From positions 1-17,679 of the forward strand of contig JBEBSR010000054.1 of assembly GCA_040394195.1 (NCBI GenBank): a stretch of 17,679 bases of DNA. Reading direction: 5' to 3'. Positions 15,407 to 17,679 of this stretch are shown in pieces; position 1 is the first letter of the stretch; each line of letters opens with the position of its first letter. The translations under genes were made by a program, and so were the position numbers. The notes under the pieces are model-generated. The model made no database searches. It saw only the letters and a list, made by a program, of their open reading frames with translations, and was not told the DNA's origin. The DNA is from Wohlfahrtiimonas larvae_A. Lineage in GTDB: Bacteria; Pseudomonadota; Gammaproteobacteria; Cardiobacteriales; Wohlfahrtiimonadaceae.

Positions 15407-15790
15407 CTATTTAGACTTTTTGAATCGCTCACTTGGGATCTCTTTCCAGTCGAAAGGTGAGAAGCGTGCAAATAAAACCATTCCTGTAAACCAAACGGTT
15501 GTACATAATAAAATTACTGCAGACAATGCTGGATTTTCAGGCCAAACATCTACGCCAATCACTAAATACCAACAAGATAAAAAGCTTCCCCAAGCATGCG
15601 TATAGCGTTTTGCTTGTAATAATCCGCGTAATGGGAATAACAATGGTACAACTAAAGTAATGAGTAATAATCCTTCTGGCATATTGATGTAGATTTTTTT
15701 AAGAACAATGCCAAGAATTAAGGTGATCATCAATAAACCGTAACCAGCCAAAGTCAGAATACGAGAAAGTGGTAAGATTGGGTGATGCAT
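15407..15790 (-). CDS. DUF2069 family inner-membrane protein
   Basis: A 127-residue protein with four hydrophobic segments (about 10-28, 38-55, 66-80 and 88-107), so very likely an inner-membrane protein. The block PLRGLLQAKRYTHAWGSFLSCWYL (about 53-76) is the conserved core of DUF2069 (COG3308) proteins of proteobacteria, whose function is not known to me. The C-terminus is basic (SERFKKSK) and likely cytoplasmic. The ATG at 15788-15790 has GGAT about eight bases upstream. The gene is divergent from mutM with a 64-bp gap that must hold both promoters, and it ends at a shared bidirectional terminator. Confidence 0.85.
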   Translation of the reverse strand: MHHPILPLSRILTLAGYGLLMITLILGIVLKKIYINMPEGLLLITLVVPLLFPLRGLLQAKRYTHAWGSFLSCWYLVIGVDVWPENPALSAVILLCTTVWFTGMVLFARFSPFDWKEIPSERFKKSK

Positions 15791-15854
15791 ATGTTATCCA
15801 TAATGAGTACAATAAAGTAAATTTTACCATGTTTTCATCATAATCGGGATTGCT

Positions 15855-16667
15855 ATGCCAGAATTACCAGAAGTTGAGATTACCAAACAGGGCATTACGC
15901 CATATGTGATTGATCAGTCGATTACGCAAATTGATATTCATCATCGTTCTTTACGTTATCCTGTCAGCGATGCATTGACATTGATGGAAGGCGCGGTGAT
16001 TACAGATGTTACACGCAGAGCCAAATATCTCATGATCCATTCAGATGGCTTTTATTTAGTGATTCATTTGGGAATGTCAGGAAGTTTGCGTGTGAGTGAG
16101 CCTGATGAGCCACGTAAAAAGCATGATCATATTATTTTTAAGTTATCGAATGGCAAAGAGCTACGTTATCATGATCCACGTCGTTTTGGTTTTGTATTGC
16201 TTTATCCAGGTAATGAAACTCCAGCTTATCTGACCAAACTTGCGCCAGAGCCATTGAGTGATGATTTTAATGATGCTTACTTTAAAAAAATTATTCAAAA
16301 TCGTAAACAACCCATTAAATCATTCATTATGGATCAAAAATTTGTTGTGGGTGTTGGTAATATCTATGCAAATGAGGCTTTATTCATGAGTGGTATTCAC
16401 CCTGAAAAACCAACACAAGATCTGAAACCAAAAGAACAGAAAGCATTGGTTGAGTCGATTAAAACTGTTTTAAGTCGAGCCATTGGTGAAGGTGGTACGA
16501 CCTTGAAGGATTTTATTCAGCCAGATGGTACGCATGGTTATTTCGCACATTCTTTATCGGTATATGGTAGAGATAAAGCAGAGTGTGTAAATTGTGGTAT
16601 TGAGATTCAAAAGATTATTATTGCGCAGCGATCGACATATTTTTGCCCAATCTGTCAAAAGCGATAG
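15855..16667 (+). CDS. mutM: Formamidopyrimidine-DNA glycosylase
   Basis: A 270-residue base-excision enzyme that removes 8-oxoguanine and formamidopyrimidines and cleaves the strand by beta/delta elimination. The N-terminal MPELPEVE supplies the catalytic Pro (after Met removal) and Glu. Lys 57 (RRAKYL), HLGMSGSLR, HDPRRFG (106-112) and VGVGNIYANE (165-174, with Asn 169) are in place. The C-terminal zinc finger is C244-X2-C247-X16-C264-X2-C267, with Arg 259 in AQRST, the residue that reaches into the DNA. Everything expected of MutM rather than Nei is present. Start ATG 15855 is fixed by the requirement for Pro at position 2; CGGGA lies just upstream. It ends in a strong terminator and appears monocistronic. 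Confidence 0.97.
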   Translation: MPELPEVEITKQGITPYVIDQSITQIDIHHRSLRYPVSDALTLMEGAVITDVTRRAKYLMIHSDGFYLVIHLGMSGSLRVSEPDEPRKKHDHIIFKLSNGKELRYHDPRRFGFVLLYPGNETPAYLTKLAPEPLSDDFNDAYFKKIIQNRKQPIKSFIMDQKFVVGVGNIYANEALFMSGIHPEKPTQDLKPKEQKALVESIKTVLSRAIGEGGTTLKDFIQPDGTHGYFAHSLSVYGRDKAECVNCGIEIQKIIIAQRSTYFCPICQKR

Positions 16668-16687
16668 AATCTAAAGTGAAGAATATG

Positions 16688-16719
16688 AAAAAGGATTATG
16701 AAACACATAATCCTTTTTT
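16688..16719. terminator. Bidirectional terminator after mutM
   Basis: AAAAAGGATTATG / CATAATCCTTTTT is a perfect 13-bp stem with an AAACA loop, flanked by A-run and T-run. It serves mutM (+) and the convergent MliC-like pair (-). Confidence 0.9.
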
Positions 16720-16740
16720 GTTTAAGCTGATTGTGAATGA

Positions 16741-17091
16741 TTAGCCAATAGTTTTACATTGAATGTTTCTATTTGGTGCTTTTAATAGATTTCTAAAAGT
16801 TGCATTGTTGCCTTTTGTCCATAATTCATAAATACCACCTTGATATTTAGCACCGCTAGCTGCTAATGAATTAGATAATAGAGCAGGTGAATCATTGTTA
16901 ACTGATACTAATGCAATACTATTAAATTCATCACTTAGGAATTTAGCAACGACTTTATCATTGCCACATTGATAAGTTGTTACTGATGTTTCTTTATATC
17001 CTTCCAATCCTGTTTTAGATGTGTTGGTTGCGCAAGCACTTAATCCTAATACCGTAGCTGTAATAGCTAAGATTTTGATTAGTTTATTCAT
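16741..17091 (-). CDS. MliC-family lysozyme-inhibitor-like lipoprotein
   Basis: A 116-residue envelope lipoprotein. The signal has MNKLIK, a hydrophobic core and a clear lipobox LSAC with Cys 20. The mature part matches the MliC fold (membrane-bound inhibitor of c-type lysozyme): YQC (Cys 42), SGAKY (79-83), then ELWTKGNNA (89-97) and a final Cys 112 likely bridged to Cys 42. Ser 79 and Lys 93 fall where MliC proteins place the Ser and Lys that block the lysozyme active site. The ribosome binding site AGGAGA is strong. It lies 26 bp behind a non-lipidated paralogue and probably shares its transcript. Inhibition of host or competitor lysozyme is inferred from the family, not shown. Confidence 0.85.
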   Translation of the reverse strand: MNKLIKILAITATVLGLSACATNTSKTGLEGYKETSVTTYQCGNDKVVAKFLSDEFNSIALVSVNNDSPALLSNSLAASGAKYQGGIYELWTKGNNATFRNLLKAPNRNIQCKTIG

Positions 17092-17117
17092 TATTTTCTC
17101 CTGAAAAAATTATTGAT

Positions 17118-17477
17118 TTATTTTGTAGGAATGATTTGGCAGTCAGTTGCATTTTCTGGATCATTCATTAAATTTGTGAGCATAGCATTATCACCTTGGA
17201 TCCAAAGTTCATAAATACCACCAACGTATTTTTCACCGCTTGCAGCGATAACATTCACTAAAAGATTTGGTACAACATCACCTTCCATTGTGACAAGTGC
17301 TGCATTATTTTGTTTTTTATTAATAAAGTCGATTGTGATTGTGTCTTGAGCACACTTGAATTGAGCTGTATTGGTTACTTCATACTCACTTAAAGGGCTT
17401 TTTTGTTCGGCATATGCAGTTAAGCCTAATCCTAGAGCTACTGTTGAAATTACTGCAATTTTTACGATTGCCTTCAT
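17118..17477 (-). CDS. Secreted MliC-like protein, diverged paralogue
   Basis: A 119-residue paralogue of the neighbouring lipoprotein. Its signal peptide ends AYA-EQ (about residue 23) with no lipobox Cys, so the product should be free in the periplasm. Shared marks are FKC (Cys 42), IAASGEKYVGGIYELW (78-92) and a near-terminal Cys 113. In the inhibitory loop it reads WIQGDNA, so Gln 94 replaces the Lys found in its neighbour and in typical MliC proteins. This may weaken or change lysozyme binding. Ribosome binding site AGGAGA and spacing are the same as in the downstream copy, pointing to a local duplication. It is first in the pair, so the promoter should lie in 17478-17578. Confidence 0.8.
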   Translation of the reverse strand: MKAIVKIAVISTVALGLGLTAYAEQKSPLSEYEVTNTAQFKCAQDTITIDFINKKQNNAALVTMEGDVVPNLLVNVIAASGEKYVGGIYELWIQGDNAMLTNLMNDPENATDCQIIPTK

Positions 17478-17523
17478 TTTTTTCTCCTGAGTTTATAGTT
17501 GATGAAGCATATATATAATACAT

Positions 17524-17557
17524 AAAAAAACTCGCCCAATGGGCGAGTTTTGATTTT
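17524..17557. terminator. Terminator of the right-edge minus-strand gene
   Basis: AAAACTCGCCC / GGGCGAGTTTT with loop AAT is a perfect 11-bp stem. Read on the minus strand it ends in a run of seven T, so it stops the partial gene that ends at 17579. The T-rich plus-strand side makes it potentially bidirectional. Confidence 0.88.
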
Positions 17558-17578
17558 TTAATAATGGATTAAGTTCGA

Positions 17579-17679
17579 TTATTCAGAACGTGATCTTCTT
17601 GAGAAAGTCTTTTGTGCAGGGCGCTCTGAACGCTCACCTGATCTTTCAGTTCTTGGACGATCTGAACGCTCACCTGATC
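17579..17679 (-). CDS. 3' end of a gene with a Ser/Arg-rich repeat tail (partial)
   Basis: Only the last 32 codons and the TAA stop are in the window; the gene continues beyond the right edge. The tail is low-complexity and basic, rich in S, R, E and P. It contains two copies of a 12-residue unit beginning SGERS, followed by a basic end FSRRSRSE. Such tails are typical of RNA-binding proteins, notably the C-termini of DEAD-box RNA helicases such as RhlE-like proteins, but this fragment alone cannot identify the gene. The reading is supported by the in-frame repeat and by the strong minus-strand terminator just after the stop. Confidence 0.65.
   Translation of the reverse strand, partial: SGERSDRPRTERSGERSERPAQKTFSRRSRSE
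17625..17679 (-). repeat. 36-bp-period tandem repeat in the partial gene
   Basis: The 19-base string TCTGAACGCTCACCTGATC occurs at 17625-17643 and again at 17661-17679, a period of 36 bases (12 codons). The array may continue past the window edge. Confidence 0.8.

Noticed and set aside
15420..15605. Plus-strand open frame inside the DUF2069 gene
   Set aside because: It is antisense to a gene with conserved family sequence and membrane segments, and has no support of its own.
1..17679. CRISPR array, insertion sequence, prophage or integron
   Set aside because: No regularly spaced repeats, transposase, integrase, terminal inverted repeats or attachment duplications were seen. The only tandem repeat is coding (17625-17679).

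Overview
This is an AT-rich stretch of chromosomal housekeeping DNA, most likely from a low-GC gammaproteobacterium. The RecC, RimI, GuaB, LysS, Mtn and MutM products are colinear with their Escherichia coli counterparts and carry their diagnostic motifs. RecC and the DUF2069 protein also fit that class. I cannot fix the order from this window; a Cardiobacteriales-like or other AT-rich lineage is a weak guess.

Layout. A strong rho-independent terminator (23-50) closes an upstream unit that lies outside the window. On the minus strand, a low-molecular-weight protein tyrosine phosphatase (737-1210) is coupled by an ATGA overlap to an unrecognised lipoprotein (63-740). Divergent from them is recC (1287-4691), which has no recB or recD beside it. 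A 531-bp gene-free gap (4692-5222) holds a DnaA-box-like triad and palindromes. It leads into a tight plus-strand run: pssA, a family-4-like uracil-DNA glycosylase, rimI, a tusA-family gene, a COG4255-like gene and recJ. Junctions in this run are overlaps or short gaps. After a hairpin at the recJ stop codon come guaB and lysS, closed by a strong terminator. Next are mtn with a structured leader, and a solitary HsdR_N-type nuclease-like gene behind a large hairpin that buries its ribosome binding site. A bidirectional terminator separates this from a minus-strand DUF2069 membrane protein, which is divergent from mutM. A second bidirectional terminator separates mutM from two tandem minus-strand MliC-like genes. 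The window ends in the last 32 codons of a minus-strand gene with a basic, Ser/Arg-rich tandem-repeat tail.

How the genes work together. Four products act on DNA damage or recombination: RecC (double-strand end processing), the uracil-DNA glycosylase and MutM (base excision), and RecJ (5'-3' single-strand exonuclease). PssA makes phosphatidylserine for membranes. RimI and the TusA-like protein modify the translation machinery or carry sulfur. GuaB, LysS and Mtn serve GTP synthesis, tRNA charging and recycling of S-adenosylmethionine by-products. The parts that look accessory are the lone nuclease-like gene, the MliC-like pair and the unknown lipoprotein. No complete new defence or mobile system is visible. 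The best leads are the nuclease gene with its sequestered start, the uracil-DNA glycosylase with an altered active-site motif, the DnaA-box-like cluster and the diverged MliC pair.
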